This document shows positions 36,195 to 44,620 of a stretch of 64,000 nucleotides of DNA, one piece after another. Positions within the stretch are counted from its first letter, which is position 1, and the number at the start of each line of letters is the position of its first letter. The notes beneath the pieces are model-generated. The model was not told the origin of the DNA. It ran no database searches and saw only the letters and a list, made by a program, of their open reading frames with translations. This DNA is from Chishuiella changwenlii (GTDB lineage: Bacteria; Bacteroidota; Bacteroidia; Flavobacteriales; Weeksellaceae). The translations under genes and the position numbers were made by a program. The stretch is taken from contig NZ_FRBH01000003.1 of NCBI RefSeq assembly GCF_900142565.1, positions 62,001 to 126,000 of the forward strand, in the 5' to 3' direction.

Positions 36195-36222
36195 AAAACC
36201 CGTCTTTTTAAGACGGGTTTTT
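36195..36222. terminator. bidirectional terminator at the island/pathway border
   Basis: AAAACCCGTCTT pairs with AAGACGGGTTTT and both strands end in T-runs. It could serve the minus-strand glucuronidase operon and shield it from the island. Confidence 0.82.
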
Positions 36223-36302
36223 CAATTTCAAAATAATGAATAGTAAAATTATGTTTACGGATATAATTTTAAATTCGTTTCACATTAAAAATCGCAAAGT
36301 AT

Positions 36303-38177
36303 TTAATAATTCTTTTTATTTGTTTTATCATTCCATCTCTCTCTTAAGAAATGAGCAGAAGCTTTTGGTCTTCTATCGCGAGTGAAAACTCCTTTGTAAT
36401 TGAAACCTCCAAAACGGATAATTCCTTGACCAGTTTTAAAATCAGCAAAGTTCCAAACATGCATTCCTGTTACATAATCTTTAGAATCTGTTAAGTCTAA
36501 ATATTGTTTAATAAACTCTTTTTGGTATTCTTCTGTAAACATTTCTGGTTGGTCTGAATGCATCCCTGCTTGCGCATCCGCACCAAATTCTGTAATAATA
36601 ATTGGTTTGTTGTATTTTGCATACGTTTTTTCTAACTCCTCTTTCATAATTCGTACACCTTCTTTAATGTTACCAACATTTGTGTACCAACCATAATATC
36701 TGTTCATTGCAATATAGTCAGAGATACCTAACCAAGATTCTGGTCCTCCCATAACACTAACATATAATGCAGGTCGAGTTGAATCTAACTTTTTGATGAT
36801 GCTTATTAATTCTGATAATTTTTGTTTTCCTACCACTACAGGTTTATCAGTTTCTTTTCCAGCTCCAAATTTTGCGAAAGGAGAAGGTTCATTGGCAACA
36901 CTCCAAGAAATAACAGATGGATGATTTTTATCTCTCGTATACATTTCTTTTAACATGTTACTGCTAATACGTTGTCTAGTTTCTATATTCTGATCTGAAT
37001 CGTCGAAAAACATTCCAACATTTGGAATTTCATCAATAATTAAAAAACCAATTTTATCTGCTGTTCTGTAAAATTCTTCATCGTATGGATAATGAGATGT
37101 ACGAACAGAATTTGCACCCGTCCATTTCATCAATTCAAAATCTTTAATCATCACAGGATTTGTTTGTCCTCTACCAATAACTGGGAAATCTTCGTGTTTT
37201 CCGAAACCTTTTAAATAAACAGGTTTTCCATTAAGTAAAACACTTTTATTGTTTACAGAAACTGTACGAATTCCTGTTTCTAATTCATAAGAATCGATAA
37301 TATCACTGTCTTTTAAAACAACTTTTACATTGTACAAGAATGGATTTTCTAAATCCCATAATTTTACATTTGGAATAGAGATTTTAGCATTTGCTAATTG
37401 ATCTTTAAACGTAATTTCTTGTGTATATTCTTTTCCATCACCAGAAACAATTACAGTTCCTTTCTTCGCATTTCCTACTTGCTCTACTTTTACATCAAGT
37501 GATCCTGTTGTTCCTTGATAATTTGGAATAACAGTAATGTCTTTTATGTATGCTTTTTTAGGCGTAGTGTATAACCAAACTGGTCTATTAAGTCCAGAGT
37601 AAGGAAAGAAATCGTAATTAGCACTAGGAAAGCTACTAAAAGCACCATTCGAATTTCCTGTTGGAACTCTATCAACTCGCATTTCATTTTCAATTTGAAT
37701 TGTAATTCTGTTTTTTTCGTTCCATTTTACATGATCGTTTACAGAAAATACAAATGGTAAGTGACCTCCTTCATGGTAACCAACTGGTTTTCCATTTACC
37801 CAAACTTTTGCATGGTACACGGCAGAACCAACTCTAATAAATATATTTTGATCTTTCCATTCTTTTGGAATGTAAGTTTCTGTTTCGTACCAAACTAAAT
37901 CTAAATAATCTCTAATTCCGTTAAGTTGTTCATTATAACTTCCTGGAACTGCAATAGACTGCGCTTTACTTAAACCATTAAACCATGATTCTTTTTCACC
38001 AACATGCAAAGAATCTACTTTAAATTTCCAAATACCAGATAAGTCTAAGGTATTTCGATGATTATTTCGTTGCGGAAATAATCCTATATCTTCGGCATTT
38101 GCTTTTTTTAACTGCTGAGCATTCGTTAAAACAGCAATCAACATGAAACAGTTGACTAGTAATAATTTCATTTTCAT
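36303..38177 (-). CDS. uidA: beta-glucuronidase, glycoside hydrolase family 2, exported
   Basis: 624 residues. A signal peptide (about 1-20) leads to the GH2 sandwich, Ig-like and TIM-barrel domains. The acid/base Glu is E430 in VANEPSP and the nucleophile E530 in IITEFGADAQAGMHS; the latter segment closely resembles known beta-glucuronidases, which separates it from beta-galactosidases. It releases glucuronate from glucuronides, probably in the periplasm. It lies 44 bp after the TonB-dependent receptor gene on the same strand, next to a full glucuronate pathway. Confidence 0.85.
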   Translation of the reverse strand: MKMKLLLVNCFMLIAVLTNAQQLKKANAEDIGLFPQRNNHRNTLDLSGIWKFKVDSLHVGEKESWFNGLSKAQSIAVPGSYNEQLNGIRDYLDLVWYETETYIPKEWKDQNIFIRVGSAVYHAKVWVNGKPVGYHEGGHLPFVFSVNDHVKWNEKNRITIQIENEMRVDRVPTGNSNGAFSSFPSANYDFFPYSGLNRPVWLYTTPKKAYIKDITVIPNYQGTTGSLDVKVEQVGNAKKGTVIVSGDGKEYTQEITFKDQLANAKISIPNVKLWDLENPFLYNVKVVLKDSDIIDSYELETGIRTVSVNNKSVLLNGKPVYLKGFGKHEDFPVIGRGQTNPVMIKDFELMKWTGANSVRTSHYPYDEEFYRTADKIGFLIIDEIPNVGMFFDDSDQNIETRQRISSNMLKEMYTRDKNHPSVISWSVANEPSPFAKFGAGKETDKPVVVGKQKLSELISIIKKLDSTRPALYVSVMGGPESWLGISDYIAMNRYYGWYTNVGNIKEGVRIMKEELEKTYAKYNKPIIITEFGADAQAGMHSDQPEMFTEEYQKEFIKQYLDLTDSKDYVTGMHVWNFADFKTGQGIIRFGGFNYKGVFTRDRRPKASAHFLRERWNDKTNKKNY

Positions 38178-38221
38178 TTTATTGATGTTTTTGATTTGTG
38201 TTAATGCTTTTGATGGTTGAA

Positions 38222-40480
38222 TTAAAATCTAAAGTTGATTGAGGCTTCAACTGTAAATGGACGAATAAAAGTTCCTACCATTAATCGGTCATTGTATGGA
38301 GCAGGATCTGTAATTAACTCGGCACCGCTTATACTTCCTCTAACACCTCTTTGATTTAAGAAGTTTACAACTGTTGCACCTATATCAAAATGATCGTTAA
38401 TTTTATAATTTACACCACCAAAAGTTTCCCATCTTGGCGCAAAGAATAAAACATTTGTAAGGTTAGCATATTGTTTACTAAAGTATCTGAAACTTGCCCA
38501 AAACTTGAAATCTTTGTATGTATAACTTGGATCAATTTCCATTAAGACTTTAGATATTCCTTCTACACTATTATTGTTATAAGTGTAAGAATTACCAAAT
38601 GCATTAAAGTTGTAATTTTTGTAAACAGGCGTTTGGTAAGTAATTAAGTAATGTAATTGAAAACCTTTAAACGGCTTTGCAATAATATCAGCTGTAATTC
38701 CTGTTGTTTCGATATCGTAATAAACCGTCTCTACTTGGTTTTGACTTGAATTCGTTGGGTTAACAAGGTTTAATCTTGTTAAGTAATTGTTTCTTGTTAA
38801 GTAACTAAACTGTGTAACAACAGATACATTTGGGTGATTGTAATATAATCCTAATCCCATTAAAGGACTTCTTGTTTTTGGTAAATTAGGCGTTACATTT
38901 CCAGAATAACTTGTTAATAGTCCATTGTTTTCTGTGTATTGAAAATCAGCTAAAGCTCCAAAGCTTGGTGTAATTTTATAAACCCCGCTTATGCTACCAC
39001 CAATGTGGAACCAATCGTGGTCAAATTTAGTTCTTTCTCCATCTGCTAATGTGAAACCAGGAGTTCTAGGTGTTAAATAATGATCTCCTTTTAATTTTTC
39101 CCATCTTAAATTTAATCCATAGCTTAAACTGAACTTGTCAGAAATTTCCCATGTATCAGAACCAAATACAGCTAATTTATTATCAAAACCATTGTGGTGT
39201 TCACCACCAACATTGTAGTTATAAAAACCATCTGCATCTGTATTTCCAGTAGCAGCACCTTGTCTTACCAATTGTCTTGGATCTGCTTCTGCGGCTTGGT
39301 AATAAAAAGATCGGTTATTCGTGAAATTATCTACACTATAAAGAGATTCTGTTAATCCAAAACGCCATTGGTGTTTGTCTGTTTTTTTCTTAATCTCAGC
39401 TCTTGCCATAAACGTTTTTAAAGGAGTTCTTGGCGTGTAAGATAAAATCATACTATTTGCAGAACCAGTATAAACTTCTCCTGTTTCTTTTACTGTGAAT
39501 CCACTTTCTGGTGTTGCTTGCGTCATACCAGTTGGGAAAATATTAAATGAAACACTCTCAGAATAACGACCTCTTACTAAGTAATTTAAATTCCAATCGT
39601 TTTTTAATTTATAATCTCCAATGATGTCAACTGTATGTGCAAAAGATTCGTTATCTCGTCCGCCTGCATCCATCCATTTGTATTCGCCAGATTTTATATC
39701 TAAATATTTAAATCGACCGTTAGGAAGCATATAATTATCTCGACCAATTTTAAAACCGTCGATTTCTTCTACTTTACCATCTAATTTATATCTAAATAAG
39801 GCATGAGATGTTATTGATGCGGATTTAGAATACTTGTAAAGAATGCTTATTTTTCCTTTACCATTTTCAAACTTTTTAGTTAAACCTGCGCGGTATATTT
39901 GTGTTCTATCTGCCCAATTTGTAAATTTAAAATTGATAGATTGAGGATCATAATTGGCATATATACCAGCTGTATAATATAAGTTTTTGGCAATTTTTCC
40001 AGAAGCATTTACATCTCCTTTTATCCATCCAAAAGAACTAGATGAAATATTTCCTACATACGAAGGAGTGTCAGAACCCAATTTGGTTTCTGAACTTACA
40101 GCAAAACCAAGTTCTCCTTGTGTAATAGCAACTTCAGATAATTTTGTAAGACCTGGTTTAGCTAAACTTACACTTTGTCTCCATGTTCTTGTTGGTAATT
40201 CTGGCCAAAAAGCATGTACAACTGGCATTCCGTTTTCTTGTATCATAATACCACCAACACTAGCTGGTAGACCAATGTTAACTTCTCTTGGACCTGTATT
40301 GTTAGCTGCATTTAGCATCACATTACGATCTTCTTCAGATTTTTTACTTTCCTCTTTCTTTGGAATGATAGAATCTTTTTTTACTGTAATTATTTCCTCT
40401 TGTGCATTTGCTTCTATACTTGTAAATACAGCGATAAGTGCAATCAGGTAATGAAGTTTATTGACTGATTTAATATTCAT
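38222..40480 (-). CDS. TonB-dependent outer-membrane receptor
   Basis: 752 residues with a signal peptide (about 1-26, ending ANA). A long series of amphipathic beta-strands follows, and the protein ends ...VEASINFRF, with the terminal aromatic residue typical of outer-membrane barrels. It is transcribed ahead of the beta-glucuronidase, so it probably imports glucuronides or glucuronic-acid oligosaccharides. There is no SusD partner, and the plug domain is less clear than usual: the first 100 residues after the signal are low-complexity and diverged. The substrate is inferred from neighbours. Confidence 0.78.
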   Translation of the reverse strand: MNIKSVNKLHYLIALIAVFTSIEANAQEEIITVKKDSIIPKKEESKKSEEDRNVMLNAANNTGPREVNIGLPASVGGIMIQENGMPVVHAFWPELPTRTWRQSVSLAKPGLTKLSEVAITQGELGFAVSSETKLGSDTPSYVGNISSSSFGWIKGDVNASGKIAKNLYYTAGIYANYDPQSINFKFTNWADRTQIYRAGLTKKFENGKGKISILYKYSKSASITSHALFRYKLDGKVEEIDGFKIGRDNYMLPNGRFKYLDIKSGEYKWMDAGGRDNESFAHTVDIIGDYKLKNDWNLNYLVRGRYSESVSFNIFPTGMTQATPESGFTVKETGEVYTGSANSMILSYTPRTPLKTFMARAEIKKKTDKHQWRFGLTESLYSVDNFTNNRSFYYQAAEADPRQLVRQGAATGNTDADGFYNYNVGGEHHNGFDNKLAVFGSDTWEISDKFSLSYGLNLRWEKLKGDHYLTPRTPGFTLADGERTKFDHDWFHIGGSISGVYKITPSFGALADFQYTENNGLLTSYSGNVTPNLPKTRSPLMGLGLYYNHPNVSVVTQFSYLTRNNYLTRLNLVNPTNSSQNQVETVYYDIETTGITADIIAKPFKGFQLHYLITYQTPVYKNYNFNAFGNSYTYNNNSVEGISKVLMEIDPSYTYKDFKFWASFRYFSKQYANLTNVLFFAPRWETFGGVNYKINDHFDIGATVVNFLNQRGVRGSISGAELITDPAPYNDRLMVGTFIRPFTVEASINFRF

Positions 40481-40507
40481 ATTTCCATTTTTTTGTGTGT
40501 CTCTTTA

Positions 40508-40515
40508 CAAAACTA
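40508..40515 (-). promoter_or_regulatory. -7 promoter element of the receptor/glucuronidase operon
   Basis: On the minus strand TAGTTTTG fits TAnnTTTG and lies 28 bp before the receptor start. No clear TTG is seen at -33. Confidence 0.5.
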
Positions 40516-40610
40516 TAAATTTTGAAAAGCGATGGTGATTGAAATACATTATGAAGTCTTAATCAAGTAAATTTTATAGTTTTTTGAAGCATTAAAAAAT
40601 GATTAAATAA

Positions 40611-40638
40611 TTGTTAATCAATTATTTGTTTAACTTTG
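40611..40638 (+). promoter_or_regulatory. consensus promoter pointing away from the receptor gene
   Basis: TTG at 40611-40613, a 17-nt spacer and TAACTTTG at 40631-40638 give a full Bacteroidota promoter on the plus strand. No plus-strand gene follows before 42613; the transcript would run through the operator at 40654 and antisense to kdgA. See findings. Confidence 0.45.
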
Positions 40639-40653
40639 TATTAAGAAAGTTTT

Positions 40654-40683
40654 TACGAAAACGTTGTAGTGTATTTTTTACAC
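40654..40683. promoter_or_regulatory. candidate operator shared within the glucuronate cluster
   Basis: TACGAAAACG (40654-40663) and the palindrome GTGTA-TTTTT-TACAC (40669-40683). Both parts recur at 42519-42558. AAAACG-type half-sites suit a LacI-family protein, and such a gene lies at 47400-48431. Confidence 0.55.
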
Positions 40684-40741
40684 TTTAGTAGTGTTATATC
40701 AGTTAGTTAATTATAAATTAACACGTAATAGTAAACTATTT

Positions 40742-40779
40742 TTATAAAAAAAGTGATGCTATATGAATATAACATCACT
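40742..40779 (-). terminator. terminator after kdgA
   Basis: AGTGATG (40752-40758) pairs with CATCACT (40773-40779), with TATAT/ATATA extending the stem. On the minus strand a run of seven or more T follows. Confidence 0.78.
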
Positions 40780-40810
40780 CTGGGAAAATATAAATAAACT
40801 GAAGATTAGT

Positions 40811-41443
40811 TTATTTTCTTTGATGAATTAAATCTTGTATAGATTGTTTAAAAGATTCGTCATTATTTAAATCTTTAAATAGACTATTTCCTAAACCAAT
40901 GGCTAGAACATTGGCGTTAAACCATTTTTGTATTTCGTTTTTATCTGTAGAAATTCCCCCAGTAACAATAAATTCTAATTGAGGAAATAAAGGTTTTATG
41001 CTCGATACATAATTAATTCCAAGTGTAGCTGCTGGAAAAATCTTAACAATCTTAGCTTCTAATTCTTCACAAAGTGCTATTTCTGTAGGCGTCATAGCTC
41101 CAGGAATCCACACTTTATTGTGATGATTAACAACTTTTGCAATTTTTGAATTAACGATTGGGCTTACTAAAAAATCAGCATCTAATTTTATAAAACTTTC
41201 AGCTTCTTCTGCTGTTTTGATAGTTCCTATTCCCAATAACATATCTTTTGCATGAGTATTTCGATGGTTCATTAACTTCTCAAAATTCTCTAAGGAATTT
41301 TTTCCTCTATTTACAAATTCAAAAACGCGAATGCCTGCTTCGTAAGATTTATTAAAAATAGTAAGACAAGTATCTATATCATCATTATAATAAATAGGAA
41401 TAATAGGATATTGCTTAATTGTATCGATAATTGATTGACTCAT
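40811..41443 (-). CDS. kdgA: 2-dehydro-3-deoxy-phosphogluconate aldolase
   Basis: 210 residues, usual length for the class I KDPG/KHG aldolase barrel. It splits KDPG to pyruvate and glyceraldehyde-3-phosphate. Seen: the N-terminal PIYYNDD strand, GIGTIKTAEEA, the region LVSPIVNSKIAKV, the Schiff-base Lys in KIFPAATLG, and TGGIS in the phosphate loop. It ends the glucuronate route and lies 4 bp after kdgK. Confidence 0.9.
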   Translation of the reverse strand: MSQSIIDTIKQYPIIPIYYNDDIDTCLTIFNKSYEAGIRVFEFVNRGKNSLENFEKLMNHRNTHAKDMLLGIGTIKTAEEAESFIKLDADFLVSPIVNSKIAKVVNHHNKVWIPGAMTPTEIALCEELEAKIVKIFPAATLGINYVSSIKPLFPQLEFIVTGGISTDKNEIQKWFNANVLAIGLGNSLFKDLNNDESFKQSIQDLIHQRK

Positions 41444-41447
41444 TTTT

Positions 41448-42446
41448 TTATAATGTTATATTATTTTTTTGATAAAAATCTCCTTTAATAAATAGCTTTT
41501 TGAAACCTATACCTGTTGCAAAATCTATAGTTTCTTGTGGAGAATATTCTTTACATATAGCAAAAATTAATCCCGACATAAAAGCATCACCACTTCCAAT
41601 TCTATCAATAAGTACATTTGTTTCCAAAGATTCAGATTGCCAATTACCTTTAGGTGTGTGATAAGTTCCATATAAAAGATTATGATTGGAGTTATCCATA
41701 AATCTAAATGTATTTGCAATATGCTTACATTTAGGATAGATAGAAAATAACTCTTTACTTACTTTTTGTGCATAAATAAAATATTCTTTTTTGGTTGTAT
41801 TTCGATTCAATTCATCAGTAATAGAAGTACCAAGCATTTTATTCGAAGCCCAAATATTCCCCATTATTAAATCGCATGATTGTACTAAATCTGGCATAAT
41901 TTCAAGAGGAAATTTTCCATAATTCCAAAGTTTGTTTCTATAATTAAGATCTACAGATATAAATAGATTTCGCTTTTTAGCTTCATCTAAACATTGTTTC
42001 ATAAGATGCGCCCATTTATCGGATAGGGCAGGAGTAATTGCTGTCCAATGCAACCATGTGCAATCTCCGAAAATAGAATTCCAGTCTATTTCTTTTTCTT
42101 CAACAGAATAAAAAGACGAATATTTTCTATCATAAATAACTTCTCCTTTGGTTAATCCATTTGGATCTTGTAAAAAATATAAACCTAATCGTCCCTCTTT
42201 TTTTAGAATAGAAGAAGTATCTACACCAGCATCTTGTATTTTATCTATTGCATTTTCGGCTAAGCTATTATCAGGAATTACAGTAAAATAAGAAACAGGA
42301 ATATCTAATGCGGAAAGAGCAACTGCTACATTAGCTTCTGATCCTCCAGGATAACTTGCAAAAATATTGTTTGATGAGGTGTTAGAGTTTTCAACAGACT
42401 CAAATCTTAAAAGAAGCTCTCCTATAGAAAGAATTTTATGCATCAT
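41448..42446 (-). CDS. kdgK: 2-dehydro-3-deoxygluconokinase (PfkB/ribokinase family)
   Basis: 332 residues from ATG 42446, where ribokinase-type sequence (ILSIGELLLRF) begins; the longer frame adds 19 residues inside the promoter region. The GGSEANVAVALSAL motif and the C-terminal DRIGSGDAFMSGL, with the catalytic Asp, identify the PfkB fold. Its place with kdgA, uxuA and uxuB gives the substrate: it makes KDPG from 2-keto-3-deoxygluconate. It is divergent from uxuB across a region with a candidate operator. Confidence 0.88.
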   Translation of the reverse strand: MMHKILSIGELLLRFESVENSNTSSNNIFASYPGGSEANVAVALSALDIPVSYFTVIPDNSLAENAIDKIQDAGVDTSSILKKEGRLGLYFLQDPNGLTKGEVIYDRKYSSFYSVEEKEIDWNSIFGDCTWLHWTAITPALSDKWAHLMKQCLDEAKKRNLFISVDLNYRNKLWNYGKFPLEIMPDLVQSCDLIMGNIWASNKMLGTSITDELNRNTTKKEYFIYAQKVSKELFSIYPKCKHIANTFRFMDNSNHNLLYGTYHTPKGNWQSESLETNVLIDRIGSGDAFMSGLIFAICKEYSPQETIDFATGIGFKKLFIKGDFYQKNNITL

Positions 42447-42518
42447 AATCTTTATAACAATTAAAAAAGTAAAATTAGAGATATCAATACCGTATTCATT
42501 CATCTATAAATAAAAATC

Positions 42519-42558
42519 TACGAAAACGATTAAGTAGAAAAAAGTGTAAAAAGTACAC
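42519..42558. promoter_or_regulatory. candidate operator between kdgK and uxuB
   Basis: TACGAAAACG (42519-42528) and GTGTA-AAAAG-TACAC (42544-42558), the same two words as at 40654-40683 with a longer gap between them. It could repress both divergent operons. Confidence 0.55.
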
Positions 42559-42612
42559 CAAACAAAAATTAGTGTTTAATATTACAATTATAAAAAGTAA
42601 CAAGTTTTTGAT

Positions 42613-43437
42613 ATGAATATATTGAACAGTTTTTCATTACAAGGAAAAGTAATTGTAATTACAGGTGCAACTGGGGTTTTAGGAGAATCTTTTGTTAAGG
42701 CTGTAGCACAAGCAAAAGCTAAGGTTGTAATAATGGGACTTAATAAAGAAAGAGCTGAAGAAAGAAAAGCTATGGCGCAAGAAAATGGCGCAGAAGAAGC
42801 TATTGTTGTTTTAGCAGATGTCCTAAACGAAGAAGATATAAGAAGAGCAAAAAAAGAAATTATAGAAAATTTTGGAACGATAGATGGTTTGGTAAATGCT
42901 GCTGGTGGAAACGTTCCTGGTGCAACATTATCTCCTGACGATGACCTTTTTTCTCTTGATATGTCTGACATTAAAAAAGCAATAGAACTTAACTTATATG
43001 GAACAATGATTCCTACTCAGATATTAGGGCAAGTAATTGCAGAAAAGGGAAGTGGATCTATTGTAAATATCTCCTCTTTAGCTGCTGACAGACCTTTAAC
43101 AAGAGTTTTGGGTTATACAGTTGCTAAAAATGGAATTGCAGGTTATACAAAATGGATGGCAACAGAACTTTCGCTTAGATATGGAGATAAAGTTCGCGTA
43201 AATGCAATTGCTCCTGGTGTATTTCTTACAAGCCAAAATAAAGATCTTCTTATAGACCAGAATGGAGAGTACTCTTCAAGAGCTCAGAAATTTATTAATA
43301 ATACACCATTCTCTAGATTGGGAAGTCCCGAAGAACTGCAAGGTACATTAATCTATTTATTAAGTGATGCTTCATCATTTGTAAATGGAGAAACAGTTTT
43401 TGTAGATGGTGGATTTAGTGCATGGAGTGGAGTTTAA
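42613..43437 (+). CDS. uxuB: D-mannonate oxidoreductase / fructuronate reductase, SDR family
   Basis: 274 residues of the short-chain dehydrogenase fold: cofactor loop TGATGVLG, the NAAGG segment, catalytic Ser in NISSLAA and the YTVAK Tyr/Lys pair. It reduces fructuronate to mannonate with NADH. Specificity is inferred from its place directly before uxuA and uxaC; many Bacteroidota use this SDR form instead of the long-chain UxuB. It is the first gene of the plus-strand operon. Confidence 0.82.
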   Translation: MNILNSFSLQGKVIVITGATGVLGESFVKAVAQAKAKVVIMGLNKERAEERKAMAQENGAEEAIVVLADVLNEEDIRRAKKEIIENFGTIDGLVNAAGGNVPGATLSPDDDLFSLDMSDIKKAIELNLYGTMIPTQILGQVIAEKGSGSIVNISSLAADRPLTRVLGYTVAKNGIAGYTKWMATELSLRYGDKVRVNAIAPGVFLTSQNKDLLIDQNGEYSSRAQKFINNTPFSRLGSPEELQGTLIYLLSDASSFVNGETVFVDGGFSAWSGV

Positions 43438-43450
43438 TAGTAGAAAAAGA

Positions 43451-44611
43451 ATGAAAAAATTAGAACAAACATGGAGATGGTATGGACCAGAAGATACAGT
43501 CTCATTACAAGATATAAAACAAGCTGGTGCAACAGGAATTGTGACAGCATTACATCATATTGCTCATGGAGAAGTATGGTCAAAAGAAGAAATTCTTAAA
43601 AGAAAAGAAATTATAGAAGCTGCTGGCTTACGTTGGTCTGTTGTAGAAAGTGTTCCAGTACATGAAGCGATAAAAACAAAATCTTCTGATGCAGATAAGT
43701 ACATAGAAAATTATAATACTACATTGGCTAATCTTAGCGAATGTGGTATAAAAACAATCTGTTACAATTTTATGCCTGTATTAGATTGGACACGAACACA
43801 ATTGGATTTAGAAATGGAAGATGGTTCTAAAGCATTGTATTTTGATTGGATAGATCTTGCTTATTTTGATATATATGTTCTTCAAAGAGAAAATGCTGAA
43901 AATGATTATTCTACCGAAATAAAGAAAGCAGTAGAAGAAAAGAAAAAAACGATTTTAACACAAGAAATAGATACGTTGGCAGAAAACATTTTAATGGGAA
44001 TTCCTGGAGAAAATAATATCACATTAGAAAGTTTAAAAGAGAGTATCAATACATATAAAGCTATTGGCAAAGATGGATTGAGAAACAACCTAAGTTATTT
44101 CTTACAATCAATAGAAAAAACGTGTGTAGAGAATGAAATAAAAATGACAATTCATCCCGATGATCCACCTTTTCCAATATTAGGTTTACCTCGAATTATT
44201 AGTAATCTAGAAGATTATGAATGGTTACTTTCTGCTGTAGATAAGGATTATAATGGTGTTTGTTTTTGTAGTGGATCTTTAGGTGCAAATGCAGAAAATA
44301 ATCTTCCAGAAATTTTTGAATATGTTAAGAATCGTGTGCATTTTATTCATTTACGTAATGTAAAACGCGACGAAATAGGAAGTTTTTACGAAGCAGATCA
44401 TCTTAACGGAGATGTAAATATGTATCAAGTGATGAAAAAAGTGGTAGAAGAAAATCAAACACGAAGAATTTCTATTCCATTCAGACCAGATCATGGACAT
44501 CAAATGTTAGATGATTTAAATAAAGTAACAAACCCAGGTTATTCGGCGATAGGAAGACTTAGAGGACTTGCTGAATTAAGAGGACTTGAATTAGGAATTT
44601 TAGGACAATAA
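43451..44611 (+). CDS. uxuA: mannonate dehydratase
   Basis: 386 residues from ATG 43451; the longer frame from 43406 overlaps uxuB and reads out of family. It dehydrates D-mannonate to 2-keto-3-deoxygluconate using a divalent metal. Family features: N-terminal TWRWYGPEDTVSLQDIKQAG, the IHPDDPP metal loop, FCSGSLGA, VHFIHLRNV and RPDHGHQM near the C-terminus. Spacing to uxaC is 9 bp. Confidence 0.95.
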   Translation: MKKLEQTWRWYGPEDTVSLQDIKQAGATGIVTALHHIAHGEVWSKEEILKRKEIIEAAGLRWSVVESVPVHEAIKTKSSDADKYIENYNTTLANLSECGIKTICYNFMPVLDWTRTQLDLEMEDGSKALYFDWIDLAYFDIYVLQRENAENDYSTEIKKAVEEKKKTILTQEIDTLAENILMGIPGENNITLESLKESINTYKAIGKDGLRNNLSYFLQSIEKTCVENEIKMTIHPDDPPFPILGLPRIISNLEDYEWLLSAVDKDYNGVCFCSGSLGANAENNLPEIFEYVKNRVHFIHLRNVKRDEIGSFYEADHLNGDVNMYQVMKKVVEENQTRRISIPFRPDHGHQMLDDLNKVTNPGYSAIGRLRGLAELRGLELGILGQ

Positions 44612-44620
44612 TCAGCAGAT

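Noticed and set aside
36303-38177. Beta-galactosidase as the GH2 assignment
   Set aside because: The nucleophile segment with AGMHS and the neighbouring glucuronate genes favour beta-glucuronidase.
39987-40451. 154-codon plus-strand frame inside the TonB-dependent receptor gene
   Set aside because: It is antisense to a clear receptor gene with signal peptide and barrel pattern.
42588-42971. 127-codon minus-strand frame over the start of uxuB
   Set aside because: It is antisense to a well-supported SDR; low-complexity Ser/Ala composition.
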